Positions 63,946 to 64,000 of a stretch of DNA of 64,000 bases are shown piece after piece. This stretch comes from CAVYOD01 sp963770045 (GTDB taxonomy: Bacteria; Acidobacteriota; Aminicenantia; Aminicenantales; CAVYOD01). The stretch is taken from NCBI GenBank assembly GCA_963770045.1, contig CAVYOD010000020.1, positions 1-64,000 of the forward strand, given 5' to 3'. Positions within the stretch are counted from its first letter, which is position 1; every line of letters begins with the position of its first letter. The notes below the pieces were generated by a model. The model had not been told where the DNA came from. It ran no database searches and was given only the letters and a program-made list of their open reading frames with translations. A program made the translations under genes and the position numbers.

Positions 63946-64000
63946 ACCTGCTCCCCGGCTTCATCATCTGGAGGGGTCGGGCGGCGTCGGTGACCGCGCC

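Overview
The window looks like one chromosomal stretch of a Gram-negative bacterium with a diderm envelope. It encodes an Omp85 protein, TamB, a FadL-type porin, a SurA-like factor and lipobox and Tat signals. The base composition is moderately GC-rich. The gene families (TPR serine/threonine kinase, Tat-exported GH109 enzyme, S15 peptidase, transglutaminase, DUF5009, DUF6786) suggest an Acidobacteriota/Aminicenantes-like lineage. That placement is inference, since no rRNA gene is present.

Layout. 0-5 kb: YtxH protein, tRNA-Phe, TPR kinase, small membrane proteins, VOC protein. 5-13 kb (mostly minus): FadL, ClpB, MutS, a methyltransferase, and a divergent acidic protein. 13-26 kb: pgsA faces a long minus-strand run hslV, hslU, FN3 lipoprotein, FAH hydrolase, transaldolase, tamB, Omp85, SurA-like, fabD, which combines proteolysis, envelope assembly and fatty-acid synthesis. 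26-32 kb: GH109, ROK kinase and PIG-L deacetylase (probable amino-sugar use), then Rrf2, ferredoxin-like protein and zinc ribbon, then a DUF5009 membrane protein. 33-39.5 kb: class III aminotransferase plus MmsA, ferritin-like protein, tRNA-binding protein, then nucleotidyltransferase, NahK-like kinase and LMW phosphatase. 39.5-45.4 kb: thiamine-binding protein, class I aminotransferase, transglutaminase, ECF sigma with a membrane partner, aldo/keto reductase with ferredoxin domain. 45.5-52.7 kb: secreted peptidase, membrane phosphoesterase, two unknown membrane proteins and a DUF6786 cluster. 52.7-56.6 kb: potABCD. 56.6-64 kb: a hairpin element, a broken FAD oxidoreductase, a CPBP protease, and a signalling cluster (PEP/pyruvate-binding protein, dual receiver-like protein, OmpR-type regulator, phosphoesterase).

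Three things stand out. First, the 59-64 kb cluster pairs an isolated ATP-grasp half of PEP synthase with a two-receiver protein that has an unrecognised duplicated C-terminal motif, and no histidine kinase is in sight. Second, intergenic gaps carry two families of short tandem repeats, one with a 7-bp unit (CTCACTG) and one with an 8-bp unit (TGACGAGA), plus two long inverted-repeat elements. One heptad array lies inside a coding sequence. Third, about twenty genes are split by apparent single-base frameshifts, often at short homopolymers and mostly in exported or membrane proteins. Sequencing error is the simplest explanation. For those genes I give the span of the reconstructed gene and say where the frame changes.
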